Assembly (NCBI GenBank): GCA_016700175.1
Contig: CP065003.1
Location: 1,374,001-1,438,000, forward strand
DNA length: 64,000 bases
Source: Acidobacteriota bacterium
Lineage (GTDB): Bacteria; Acidobacteriota; Blastocatellia; Pyrinomonadales; Pyrinomonadaceae
Direction: 5' to 3'
Program-made: the position numbers and the translations under genes
The notes under the pieces: model-generated
What the model saw: the letters and a program-made list of their open reading frames with translations, nothing else
Told to the model about the DNA's origin: nothing
The model's database searches: none
Part shown: one piece after another, positions 39,708 to 47,750 of the stretch
Layout: the number at the start of each line of letters is the position of its first letter
Numbering within the stretch: the stretch's first letter is position 1

Positions 39708-41177
39708 ATGACTATTGAGAAGATCCCCGAAGGACTGACTTTCGACGACGTCCTTCTGGTACCAGCTTATTCAGACATTCTTCCCAGCGAAACCGACACC
39801 CGAACCAACTTCTCGCGGAAGATCGATCTCAACATCCCTCTATGCTCGTCGGCGATGGACACTGTTACGGAGGCGGCTCTCGCGATCGCCCTCGCCCAGC
39901 AGGGAGGAATCGGCGTGATCCACAAGAACATGTCGATCCGCGAACAGGCCGAAGAGGTAGACAAGGTGAAGCGAAGCGAGTCCGGAATGATCGTCGATCC
40001 GGTAACGATCCGCGACACGGCGCTCGTTTCCGAAGCGATGGGGATAATGGAGCGTTACAAGATCAGCGGCGTTCCAGTCGTGGACGAGAACGGGACCCTG
40101 GTCGGGATCATCACGAACCGCGATCTTCGCTTCGAAACCCGCTACGACATTCCGGTTTCGGAGGTGATGACGCCTCAGCCGCTCGTGACGGTGCCGATCG
40201 GAACGACTCTCGAGCAGGCGAAGGTGAAGCTCCAGCAGCACAAGATCGAGAAACTGCTTGTCGTCGACGACGACGAGTTCCTGAAGGGTTTGATCACTGT
40301 AAAAGACATACAGAAAGCGATCAAATACCCCAATGCCGCGAAGGACGAAATGGGCAGACTGCGCTGTGCGGCGGCGATCGGCGCGACGGGCGACTTTCTT
40401 GAACGTGCGTCTGCTTTGATCGAGATGCGCGCCGACGCGATCGTCATCGACACCGCGCACGGACATTCATCCAGGGTGATCAACGCTGTTCGTTCGGTGA
40501 GAGAGAACAATCCGAATGTCCAGCTGATCGCCGGAAATGTTGCGACTGCTGAGGCAACGCACGCGCTCATCGCCGAAGGTGTCGACGCGATCAAGGTCGG
40601 CATCGGCCCTGGTAGCATCTGCACGACGCGGGTTGTGACCGGCGCCGGGGTTCCGCAGGTGACGGCGATCCTCGAATGTGTTGGAGCTGCGAAGGAATCC
40701 GGAGTTCCGGTCATCGCTGACGGAGGCGTGAAATTCTCGGGCGACGTGACGAAGGCGATCGCGGCGGGAGCCGACTGCGTGATGATCGGGTCGTTGTTTG
40801 CCGGCACTCAGGAGGCGCCGGGCGAGGTGATCCTCTATCAGGGGCGTTCCTTCAAATCGTACCGGGGGATGGGTTCGATCGGCGCTATGAAGAAGGGCTC
40901 AAGCGACCGTTATGCGCAGGAAGGAAATGTCTCCGATTCGAAATTCGTGCCCGAAGGGATCGAGGCGCGGATCGCCTACAAAGGAACGCTCGAAGAGATG
41001 GTCACCCAGCTCGTCGGCGGCTTACGATCGGGAATGGGCTACACAGGATGCCGCAGCATCGGCGAGATGCAGGAGAAGGCGAAGTTCGTGAGGATCACCG
41101 CCGCCGGCCTGAAAGAATCACACGTTCACGATGTGATCATCACGAAGGAGGCTCCGAATTACAGACTGGAGAGCTGA
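39708..41177 (+). CDS. guaB: inosine-5'-monophosphate dehydrogenase
   Basis: It oxidises IMP to XMP, the first committed step of GMP synthesis. At 489 residues it is full length. It has GLTFDDVLLVPAYSD, two CBS domains (about 92-205, VPVVDENGTLVGIITNRDL), the active-site loop GPGSICTTRVV with the catalytic Cys, and GYRGMGS-like SYRGMGSIGAM. The frame opens 23 codons earlier inside a hairpin, so the ATG at 39708, matching the family start MTIEKIPEGLTF, is used. Confidence 0.97.
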   Translation: MTIEKIPEGLTFDDVLLVPAYSDILPSETDTRTNFSRKIDLNIPLCSSAMDTVTEAALAIALAQQGGIGVIHKNMSIREQAEEVDKVKRSESGMIVDPVTIRDTALVSEAMGIMERYKISGVPVVDENGTLVGIITNRDLRFETRYDIPVSEVMTPQPLVTVPIGTTLEQAKVKLQQHKIEKLLVVDDDEFLKGLITVKDIQKAIKYPNAAKDEMGRLRCAAAIGATGDFLERASALIEMRADAIVIDTAHGHSSRVINAVRSVRENNPNVQLIAGNVATAEATHALIAEGVDAIKVGIGPGSICTTRVVTGAGVPQVTAILECVGAAKESGVPVIADGGVKFSGDVTKAIAAGADCVMIGSLFAGTQEAPGEVILYQGRSFKSYRGMGSIGAMKKGSSDRYAQEGNVSDSKFVPEGIEARIAYKGTLEEMVTQLVGGLRSGMGYTGCRSIGEMQEKAKFVRITAAGLKESHVHDVIITKEAPNYRLES

Positions 41178-41188
41178 GTCCCCGCTTT

Positions 41189-41623
41189 CTAGACCCTGTG
41201 GAGATCCGCCCGCCAGTCTTTCACTGCGAGCTTGATGTCATTCGCCGTCGCGAATTCCCCGTTCAACGTCCTTTCCACAAGCGACGGCAGCTCATCGTCG
41301 GATGCGAAGCGTAGGGCGATGACCTGCTGAAGATCGAGCGCGGCCGCGCGAGGCGCGAGATCCGAAGGCAAGACCTGCGAATACCTTATCGATTCCTCGA
41401 GCCTCACGATCCTGTCCTGGTTCTTCAGGGCAAATAACCGCGAGACAAGCATCAGGATGATCAGCGAGATCCCAAGCAGAACCAGCGCGGCATGATCCCA
41501 GCCCGGCTCCTGGTACAGCCGTACGGCCCAGTAAATGAGGTTGATCGCAAAAAGGGGCGCCAGCACGAAATGGAATGGGGGATACCAGCGGACGTGGTTC
41601 TTGTAGTTCTGAGCTTCCTTCAT
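41189..41623 (-). CDS. DUF6526-like membrane protein
   Basis: A 144-residue protein with two membrane helices (about 16-38 and 46-62) and a cytoplasmic tail. The pattern QNYKNHVRWYPPFHFVLAP and RLFALKNQDRIVRLEE matches the DUF6526 family, whose function is unknown. It follows the ABC exporter gene by 23 bases on the same strand and may be co-transcribed. Confidence 0.78.
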   Translation of the reverse strand: MKEAQNYKNHVRWYPPFHFVLAPLFAINLIYWAVRLYQEPGWDHAALVLLGISLIILMLVSRLFALKNQDRIVRLEESIRYSQVLPSDLAPRAAALDLQQVIALRFASDDELPSLVERTLNGEFATANDIKLAVKDWRADLHRV

Positions 41624-41646
41624 TGGTCCATTTTCTCCTTCAAATA

Positions 41647-43485
41647 CTACAGGCCGCCGGGCGGCCTGCCGATGCCGGGTTCTTCCGGCGTGAAATCCTC
41701 CCCCGGATTGATGAAACGGTTCTTTTCGAAACGGTATTGTTTGTCGTAGAGCTGTTTGTACCGGCCTCCAAGGGCGATCAGTTCATCGTGCGTACCTCTT
41801 TCGACGATCTGCCCGTCTTCGACGACCAGGATGTTGTCGGCGCTTTGTATCGTCGAAAGCCTGTGTGCGATGACAAAGGTAGTCCTTCCCCGCCTAAGCG
41901 ACCGCAGGCCCTCCTGGATCATCTGCTCGCTCTCCGAATCGAGGCTTGACGTGGCCTCGTCCAGGATAAGGATCTTCGGATCAGCCAGTAGCGCGCGTGC
42001 GATCGCGATCCTCTGCCTTTGTCCACCGGAGAGCTTAACGCCCCGCTCGCCGACGATCGTGTCATAGCCATTGTCGAAGCGCTCGATGAATTCGTCGCAG
42101 TAGGCAATCCGGCACGCTTCTTTCACTTGCTCAAGCGAAGCGGAATAGTTCGAGAACTGAACATTCTCAAGTATCGTCCCGTCGAACAGAAAGTTTTCCT
42201 GGAGCACAACGCCCAGATGCCTTCTGTAATCGCGCAGGCGGATCTCCTGCAGATCGATGCCGTCCACGAGCACCTTTCCCTTCTTGGGCTGAACAAAATT
42301 CAGCACGTGCGCCAGGATGGTCGATTTTCCGGATCCGCTGGAACCGACCAGTGCGGTCGTCGTCCCGGCCGGCGCCTCAAAAGAAACGCCTTTGAGAACA
42401 GGAGTTCCGGGCTCGTACTCGAAGTGAACGTCCCGGAAGCTTATGTCGCCGCGGATACTCTTGAGCGGCCTTCGTGATCGATCCTGTTCGTCCTCCGTCG
42501 TGCTCTGCATCACCTCGCGTATGCGGTCGAGCCCCGCAAACGCCTCGGTGATCTGCGTGCCGATCGAGGTGAACTCGATGATCGGCATCGCCGTAAGGCC
42601 GGTGAAGAAGATGTACATAACAAGGTCGCCAAGCGTCATCGTGCCCGCGATCACGGCATTTCCCCCGACAAGTATCATCACGACGCCGATCGCTCCCACG
42701 ATGACGGATGAGAAACCGGTCATCGCCGAAACTCCGGTCATCGACTTGGCGACGTTCCGGAACAGCCTGTGAGCGCCTTTCGCAAAAGCGAGTTCTTCGC
42801 GCTTCTCAGCGGTATAGGCCTTCACGATTCGGATACCGCTGAGTGACTCTCCAAGTCGGCCTGTGACCTCTGCGTTTATCTGCTGCCTTTCGCGGAATAT
42901 CGGGCGCAGCCGCTTGAAGGCAAAAGCGAGAGCGCCTCCGAACATCGCGAGAACGACGATAGTTATCGCCGTCATCTGCCAGTTTATCCAGAACAGGACG
43001 CCGATGGAGATCACCGCAGTCACCGTGCTGCCCGAAAGCTGTACCAGGCCCGTGCCGATGAGATTGCGGATCCCTTCGGCGTCGCTCATTATCCTCGAGA
43101 TAAGCTGTCCGCTCTGGGTCGAATCGAAGTAGGAAACCGGAAGCCGCTCGATGCGCGCCTGGACACGTTTGCGCATTTCCGTGATCGCCCTCTGGGCGGC
43201 GACGCCGAGTATCTGGGAGAGCGCGAACGAGGTGAGGGCTTGCACGACCGTCGCGGCACCAATCGCGAAAGCGATCCACTTTAGGATCTCGTAACGCTCC
43301 TTTGCGATCACTTCATCGACGAGGAACTTGGTCGAGGCGGGAAGAACGAGCCCCGCAAGGCGGCTGACGAGCATCAGCGTGCCCCCGAGCGCGAGCCGGT
43401 AGCGATGCGCCCAGATCAGGTCCTTCGCATCTCTCCACGCGCCCTTCAGCGTGACCTTTTTTTTCTTTTTCTCTTCGCCGGCCAT
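41647..43485 (-). CDS. ABC transporter, fused permease and ATPase (MsbA-like)
   Basis: A 612-residue half-transporter that exports lipids, drugs or peptides. The membrane domain (about 35-320, six helices) is followed by the nucleotide-binding domain (about 365-600) with GSSGSGKST (Walker A), LSGGQRQRIAIARALL (signature), ILILDEATSSLD (Walker B) and the switch His in VIAHRLSTIQ. A lysine run (KKKKKVTLKG) precedes the first helix. A TTG five codons upstream is possible. The substrate is not evident. Confidence 0.92.
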   Translation of the reverse strand: MAGEEKKKKKVTLKGAWRDAKDLIWAHRYRLALGGTLMLVSRLAGLVLPASTKFLVDEVIAKERYEILKWIAFAIGAATVVQALTSFALSQILGVAAQRAITEMRKRVQARIERLPVSYFDSTQSGQLISRIMSDAEGIRNLIGTGLVQLSGSTVTAVISIGVLFWINWQMTAITIVVLAMFGGALAFAFKRLRPIFRERQQINAEVTGRLGESLSGIRIVKAYTAEKREELAFAKGAHRLFRNVAKSMTGVSAMTGFSSVIVGAIGVVMILVGGNAVIAGTMTLGDLVMYIFFTGLTAMPIIEFTSIGTQITEAFAGLDRIREVMQSTTEDEQDRSRRPLKSIRGDISFRDVHFEYEPGTPVLKGVSFEAPAGTTTALVGSSGSGKSTILAHVLNFVQPKKGKVLVDGIDLQEIRLRDYRRHLGVVLQENFLFDGTILENVQFSNYSASLEQVKEACRIAYCDEFIERFDNGYDTIVGERGVKLSGGQRQRIAIARALLADPKILILDEATSSLDSESEQMIQEGLRSLRRGRTTFVIAHRLSTIQSADNILVVEDGQIVERGTHDELIALGGRYKQLYDKQYRFEKNRFINPGEDFTPEEPGIGRPPGGL

Positions 43486-43561
43486 ACGGATTGCTGACAA
43501 GAACCCTAGCCCCGGCCGCGCGGCGTGTCAACGGGACGTCCGGGACGTCGGCCTGCGCTCA

Positions 43562-45469
43562 TCACCCGAGCCGCTCCTGAAGCTCTTCCCATTCCCGGTA
43601 CGTCTGATCTATCCGCTCTTCTCGTTCTTCAAATTCCTGCGTCAGTTTGGCAAAGGCGGCGGGGTCGGACGCGCTTTCGGGAAGGCTCATCTTGTGGGAG
43701 ACGGAAGCGAGTTCCTCTTCGAGGCGCGTGACGAGTTGCTCGATCTCCCTGATCCGGGTCTCGATCTTGTTGCGCTCGTTCTTGCTCAGGTCCGGCTTCG
43801 GAGTCGATACCTGCGGATCGTCGAGCTGTGCCTCAACTGCCGCCTCCGGTCCGCCGGCGTCTCGCGCAGGTATCTTCCCGGCGAGTATCCGGTCGTGATA
43901 TTCGGAATAGTTCCCGTTGAAAAGCTCTGTTCCTTCGGGACCGCGCAGATCGAGCGTCCTTCCGGTGATCCTGTCGAGGAAGAACCTGTCGTGGCTCACG
44001 ACAATGATCGTCCCCGGAAACTCGAGCAAGGCGCTCTCCAACGCTTCTCTGGCCGGAATGTCGAGGTGGTTCGTGGGTTCGTCAAGCAGAAGAACGTTCG
44101 CACCGGAATACACGAGCTTCGCAAGCGAAAGCCTGCTCTTCTCGCCCCCGGAAAGGTCGCGCACGCGCTTGAAAACATCGTCGCCGAAGAACAGGAACCG
44201 TGCGAGGAACGAGCGGATCTCGCCATTGTCGGCCAAAGGAGCGACCCTTCTGAACTCCCCTATTACTTCGTTCGAAGGCTCCAGATCCTCAAGCTGCTGA
44301 GAGTAATATCCGGGCCTTGTCTTCGCTCCCCACGTGAACTTTCCCTCGACAGGGCGTATCTTTCCCAAAAGCGTCTTCAGAAGCGTTGTTTTTCCCGTTC
44401 CGTTCCCGCCGATTATCCCCAGCCGCTCGCCTCGAAGAAGCACAAGATCGATATCGTCCGCAAGAACCGTCTCGCCGAACCCCACCGAAAGGTGCTCCGT
44501 CGTCAGAACGTGGGTTCCGGTCCTCTCCACGTGGTCGAGCCGGAAACTGCCTCCGCCGACCTCCTTTGCGGGGGCGTCGATGCGCTCCATCCGCTCAAGC
44601 ATGTTCCTGCGCGACTTTGCCTGCTTTGTCTTCTGACCCGCCAGGTTCTTTCTTATGAATGCCTCGGTCTTGGAAATCACGGCCTGCTGATTCTCGTACT
44701 CGCGCTGCTGCTGTTCACGGCGCAGCTCGGCCTGTTGAAGATAGCTCGAATAGTTTCCCGAGTACGAATAAGCACGTCCGTTCTCAAGATCGATGATCCT
44801 CGTACAGGTGCGGTCGAGAAAATAGCGGTCGTGGCTTATCACAACAAACGCCAGATCGGAAAACCGCAGGAAATCTTCAAGCCATTCGACTGCGCCGACG
44901 TCCAGGTGGTTGGTGGGCTCGTCGAGAAGCAGAAGATCGGCGTCCGATAGAAGCAATCGGACCATCCCCAGGCGGTTCTTCTGGCCGCCGGAAAGATGCG
45001 CGGTATCGTCGCCCCATGTGTCTTTCCCGAACCCGAGCCCCAGCAAGATCGATTCTGCCCGCGCCGTGTACTCGAATCCGCCGTTCCTCTCGAACTCCGT
45101 CTGAAGGTCTGCGTACCGGGAAAGGATCTCCTCGTCGGCCTGTTCCGCCATAGATGCTTCAAGACGCCGCATTTCCGCCTCGATGTCATGCAGTTTCTTG
45201 AAAGCCGAAAGAGCTGCGGTGTGGACGGAATCGTGACCCTCGAAATCGACGTGCTGGTCGAGCATCCCAATCTTAAGTCCGCGGAGCTTCTCGACCGCTC
45301 CTGTGTCCGCGGACTCCTCGCCCCTTATGATCCTGAAGAGTGTCGTCTTGCCTGCGCCGTTGCGCCCGACAAGTCCGACCTTCTCGCCCGGATTCACCTG
45401 GAACGAAACGTCCTTCAGGATCTCGTGTCCCCCGAAGGACTTTGCCGCTTCTGTTACTTTGAAGAGCAT
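43562..45469 (-). CDS. ABC-F family ATPase
   Basis: A soluble ABC-F protein of 635 residues with two nucleotide-binding domains: GRNGAGKTTLF, LSGGQKNRLGMV and LLLLDEPTNHLD in the first, and GGNGTGKTTLL, LSGGEKSRLSLA and LLLDEPTNHLD in the second. A helical linker (about 240-305, Glu/Gln/Arg-rich) connects them, and a coiled-coil tail (about 565-630) resembles Uup. ABC-F proteins act on the ribosome. The ATG at 45469 is chosen because the upstream frame lies in a terminator. Confidence 0.92.
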   Translation of the reverse strand: MLFKVTEAAKSFGGHEILKDVSFQVNPGEKVGLVGRNGAGKTTLFRIIRGEESADTGAVEKLRGLKIGMLDQHVDFEGHDSVHTAALSAFKKLHDIEAEMRRLEASMAEQADEEILSRYADLQTEFERNGGFEYTARAESILLGLGFGKDTWGDDTAHLSGGQKNRLGMVRLLLSDADLLLLDEPTNHLDVGAVEWLEDFLRFSDLAFVVISHDRYFLDRTCTRIIDLENGRAYSYSGNYSSYLQQAELRREQQQREYENQQAVISKTEAFIRKNLAGQKTKQAKSRRNMLERMERIDAPAKEVGGGSFRLDHVERTGTHVLTTEHLSVGFGETVLADDIDLVLLRGERLGIIGGNGTGKTTLLKTLLGKIRPVEGKFTWGAKTRPGYYSQQLEDLEPSNEVIGEFRRVAPLADNGEIRSFLARFLFFGDDVFKRVRDLSGGEKSRLSLAKLVYSGANVLLLDEPTNHLDIPAREALESALLEFPGTIIVVSHDRFFLDRITGRTLDLRGPEGTELFNGNYSEYHDRILAGKIPARDAGGPEAAVEAQLDDPQVSTPKPDLSKNERNKIETRIREIEQLVTRLEEELASVSHKMSLPESASDPAAFAKLTQEFEEREERIDQTYREWEELQERLG

Positions 45470-45490
45470 TGTGGGGTCAGGCAGCTTGCC

Positions 45491-45524
45491 CAAAAATTCG
45501 AAAAGGCGGGAACGCACCCGCCTT
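45491..45524 (-). terminator. intrinsic terminator of the SurA-like gene
   Basis: On the minus strand AAGGCGGG pairs with CCCGCCTT (arms 45517-45524 and 45503-45510) with TTTTCGAATTTTT following. It separates the foldase gene from the ABC-F gene. Confidence 0.78.
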
Positions 45525-45551
45525 CTCGTCGATCAGCAATTAGACCGGTCA

Positions 45552-46829
45552 TCAGTTGCTTTTGCTTTCGCCTTCGGAAGAATTCGCCGCAGCGTTCGAG
45601 TTCGATTCTCCGGCATTTGCAGCTGCGTTCGAATCCGCGTTTGTATTCTCCGTGTTGGCATTCGCGGGAGCCGCGTTAGTGTTCGCGGGCTGGTTTTGCG
45701 CGGCGGCGGGACGCGCTCCGCTCAGCTCGTTCGGATTCTCGATGACCTTTCTCGCGAGGAAGTTCTCTATCTTCGCCTCGCTCATCGCGACCGCGGCGTA
45801 AGATTCGCTCAAAAGCTGCTTCCTGGAATCGATAAGCGCCTTAGTGATCTGCTCACGAACACCCGGGGTTTCGAGCGTCTGGTCCTCGTCTTTTTCCTTC
45901 TTCTGCTGGACCTTGAGGATCAGAATTTTACCTTCGAGCGGGATCGCCTGCGGGATAATGTCGCCGTTCTGCGCCTCATTCATCACATAGTTGGCAAAGT
46001 TCTGGCCAAACGTCTGTGCCATCTCCTGCTCGGTAAAGTAGCGCCAGTCTCCGCCGCGCGCTCTTGTCTGAGGGTCCTCACTGAACTCGCGCGCGATCGT
46101 CGCGAAATCCGCCCTGCGGCCCAGAAGCCTGTCGCCGAGTTCCTTAGCCCTCTGCTGGGCCTCCACTTCATTGGTCGTCGTGTCTCCTTCGAACACCTTG
46201 TTCGGATCGATCACGATCGCGGCGAACTGTGCTCCCCTGCGGGCTTTGAAAGCTTCCTTGTTCCCATTGTAGAAGGCCTCGATCTCGCTGTCCTTCGGGG
46301 GCTCTATCTTGCCCGTGATCTTCTCGATCAGCTTGTTGATCGCCATCTCCTTCTTCAGAGAAAGCTTCAGCTCTTCCTCGCTCGTCCCGCTGTCCGTGAG
46401 CTGCTTGCCCCACTGCTCCTGCGAAACGCCGCTCTCGGTCTTTCTTCGGTTGAGCTCCGAGTTCACTTCTTCGTCGGATGGAACGGTTTCCTCGGCCTGG
46501 GCCTTCTGGAAAAGCACTTCCTGACGGATAAGGCCGTCGAGGACCTGAAGTCTGGCGGCGGCCAGCTCGAGCGGTGACAGCTTGCTTTCTTCTCCTCTCG
46601 CCTGCTGCTTGAGGATCCGCTCGACCTCTTCCATCTTGATCTCGTTCCCGTTAACGGTAGCGGCGACCTCGTTCGGATCGACGCCGGCCGGACCCACGGC
46701 GGGTCCGCCTGTGGACTCGCAGTTCGTGAAACTCAGCGTGAAAGCGGAGACGACCGCGAGAAGTAATATCCTGATTGTAGTTGTAGGCACTTTGGCTCTG
46801 GCTCCTTGGATTAAGACTGTCGGGATCAT
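45552..46829 (-). CDS. SurA-like peptidyl-prolyl isomerase, probable lipoprotein
   Basis: A periplasmic foldase of 425 residues. A hydrophobic N-terminus ends at Cys37 (LSFTNC), so it may be a lipoprotein, although Asn at -1 is unusual for a lipobox. A SurA_N-like helical domain (about 50-180) is followed by a parvulin-type domain (about 195-320; FSEDPQTRARGGDWRYF). The last 50 or so residues are a low-complexity Asn/Ala/Thr/Ser tail. The ATG at 46829 gives the best signal sequence; the longer frame overlaps the rpmB promoter region. Confidence 0.83.
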   Translation of the reverse strand: MIPTVLIQGARAKVPTTTIRILLLAVVSAFTLSFTNCESTGGPAVGPAGVDPNEVAATVNGNEIKMEEVERILKQQARGEESKLSPLELAAARLQVLDGLIRQEVLFQKAQAEETVPSDEEVNSELNRRKTESGVSQEQWGKQLTDSGTSEEELKLSLKKEMAINKLIEKITGKIEPPKDSEIEAFYNGNKEAFKARRGAQFAAIVIDPNKVFEGDTTTNEVEAQQRAKELGDRLLGRRADFATIAREFSEDPQTRARGGDWRYFTEQEMAQTFGQNFANYVMNEAQNGDIIPQAIPLEGKILILKVQQKKEKDEDQTLETPGVREQITKALIDSRKQLLSESYAAVAMSEAKIENFLARKVIENPNELSGARPAAAQNQPANTNAAPANANTENTNADSNAAANAGESNSNAAANSSEGESKSN

Positions 46830-46832
46830 TGC

Positions 46833-46861
46833 TTGATATAAGGTAACTGTTCTGTTATAAG
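46833..46861 (+). promoter_or_regulatory. sigma-70-type promoter of rpmB
   Basis: TTGATA (46833-46838), a 17-base spacer, and TATAAG (46856-46861). The rpmB ATG lies 73 bases downstream of the -10, preceded by GGAGG. Confidence 0.68.
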
Positions 46862-46933
46862 TATTGTTTTTGAGTTTGCGACCAAACTCTTCATACGTCA
46901 TTCGGACGTCATTTTTACCGGAGGCTTAAAATA

Positions 46934-47137
46934 ATGGCTAAACAATGCGAGATTTGCGGAAAGCGCCCCCTGTTCGGCAACAACGTTTCGCACGCTAACA
47001 ACAAGACCCGCAGGCGTTTCAATCCGAATCTCCAGCGCATCCGCGTAATGGCCGCAAATGGCGCCACTACCCGGAAGCGTGTTTGCACAAGGTGCATCAA
47101 GTCGGGAAGGATCGTTAAGGCTGTGCGTGCCGCGTAG
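46934..47137 (+). CDS. rpmB: 50S ribosomal protein L28
   Basis: A 67-residue large-subunit protein. KQCEICGKRPLFGNNVSHANNKTRRRFNPN, read in parts, is the standard L28 N-terminus. Two Cys pairs (CEIC and CTRC) make this the zinc-binding type. GGAGG nine bases ahead and a flanking promoter and terminator show a single-gene transcript. Confidence 0.96.
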   Translation: MAKQCEICGKRPLFGNNVSHANNKTRRRFNPNLQRIRVMAANGATTRKRVCTRCIKSGRIVKAVRAA

Positions 47138-47170
47138 GACTTCGAGTTGCCTTGATCCTTATTGGTTGCC

Positions 47171-47202
47171 AAACGCCGGATCCGTCCGGCGTTTCGTTTT
47201 TT
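47171..47202 (+). terminator. intrinsic terminator of rpmB
   Basis: AAACGCCGGA (47171-47180) pairs perfectly with TCCGGCGTTT (47185-47194) over a TCCG loop, with six T two bases later. Confidence 0.9.
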
Positions 47203-47238
47203 CGGCAAACAAAGAACTTGTCGACGAACGCCGTTCGA

Positions 47239-47619
47239 TCAATCGAGAACGGCGATGCACTCGATCTCGACCCTCGCCCCTTTCGGAAGCCCGGCGGCCG
47301 CTACCGTCGCCCTCGCGGGCTTGGTCTCGCTAAAATGCCGCGCGTACACTTCGTTCATAGCGGCGAAGTCCGCCATTTCCTTCAAGAATACCGTGGTCTT
47401 AACGACCGACGTTAGTTCGGCCCCCCCGGCGGCCAGAACGGCCTTCAGATTCAATAGCACCTGCTCCGTCTGCTCCGCGATGTCGTCAGACACGAATTCG
47501 CCCGTGGAAGGATCGATAGGGATCTGTCCCGAGCAAAACAAAAGGTTTCCCGCCTTCACCGCCTGCGAGTAGGGACCGATCGCTCCGGGCGCCTGATCTG
47601 TTGATATAATCTCTTTCAC
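47239..47619 (-). CDS. ridA: RidA family enamine/imine deaminase
   Basis: A 126-residue trimeric cytosolic enzyme that hydrolyses reactive 2-aminoacrylate and related imines made by pyridoxal enzymes. It has GPYSQAVKAGNLLFCSGQ, the RATVAAAGLPKGARVEIECIA ending (in parts) with the conserved substrate-binding Arg and Glu, and the usual length. It stands alone, convergent with rpmB and downstream of rel. Confidence 0.95.
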   Translation of the reverse strand: MKEIISTDQAPGAIGPYSQAVKAGNLLFCSGQIPIDPSTGEFVSDDIAEQTEQVLLNLKAVLAAGGAELTSVVKTTVFLKEMADFAAMNEVYARHFSETKPARATVAAAGLPKGARVEIECIAVLD

Positions 47620-47680
47620 GATAACAAAACGCTAAAGGATATCTGCCGAACAAAAGGGAGATAATAACAGAAAGAGGCCG

Positions 47681-47706
47681 AAAACAAAAGGGCGCCAACA
47701 GGCGCC
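47681..47706 (-). terminator. intrinsic terminator of rel
   Basis: On the minus strand GGCGCC-TGTT-GGCGCC is followed by CTTTTGTTTT. It lies about 45 bases past the rel stop codon. Confidence 0.8.
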
Positions 47707-47750
47707 GTTCGGGGATTTCGCAGGCTTCTAAAACAGGATCCTCAGACCCG

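Noticed and set aside
43451..44950. 499-codon plus-strand frame opposite the ABC-F gene
   Set aside because: It covers the start of the ABC exporter and most of the ABC-F gene, both with full Walker motifs; it has no domain of its own.
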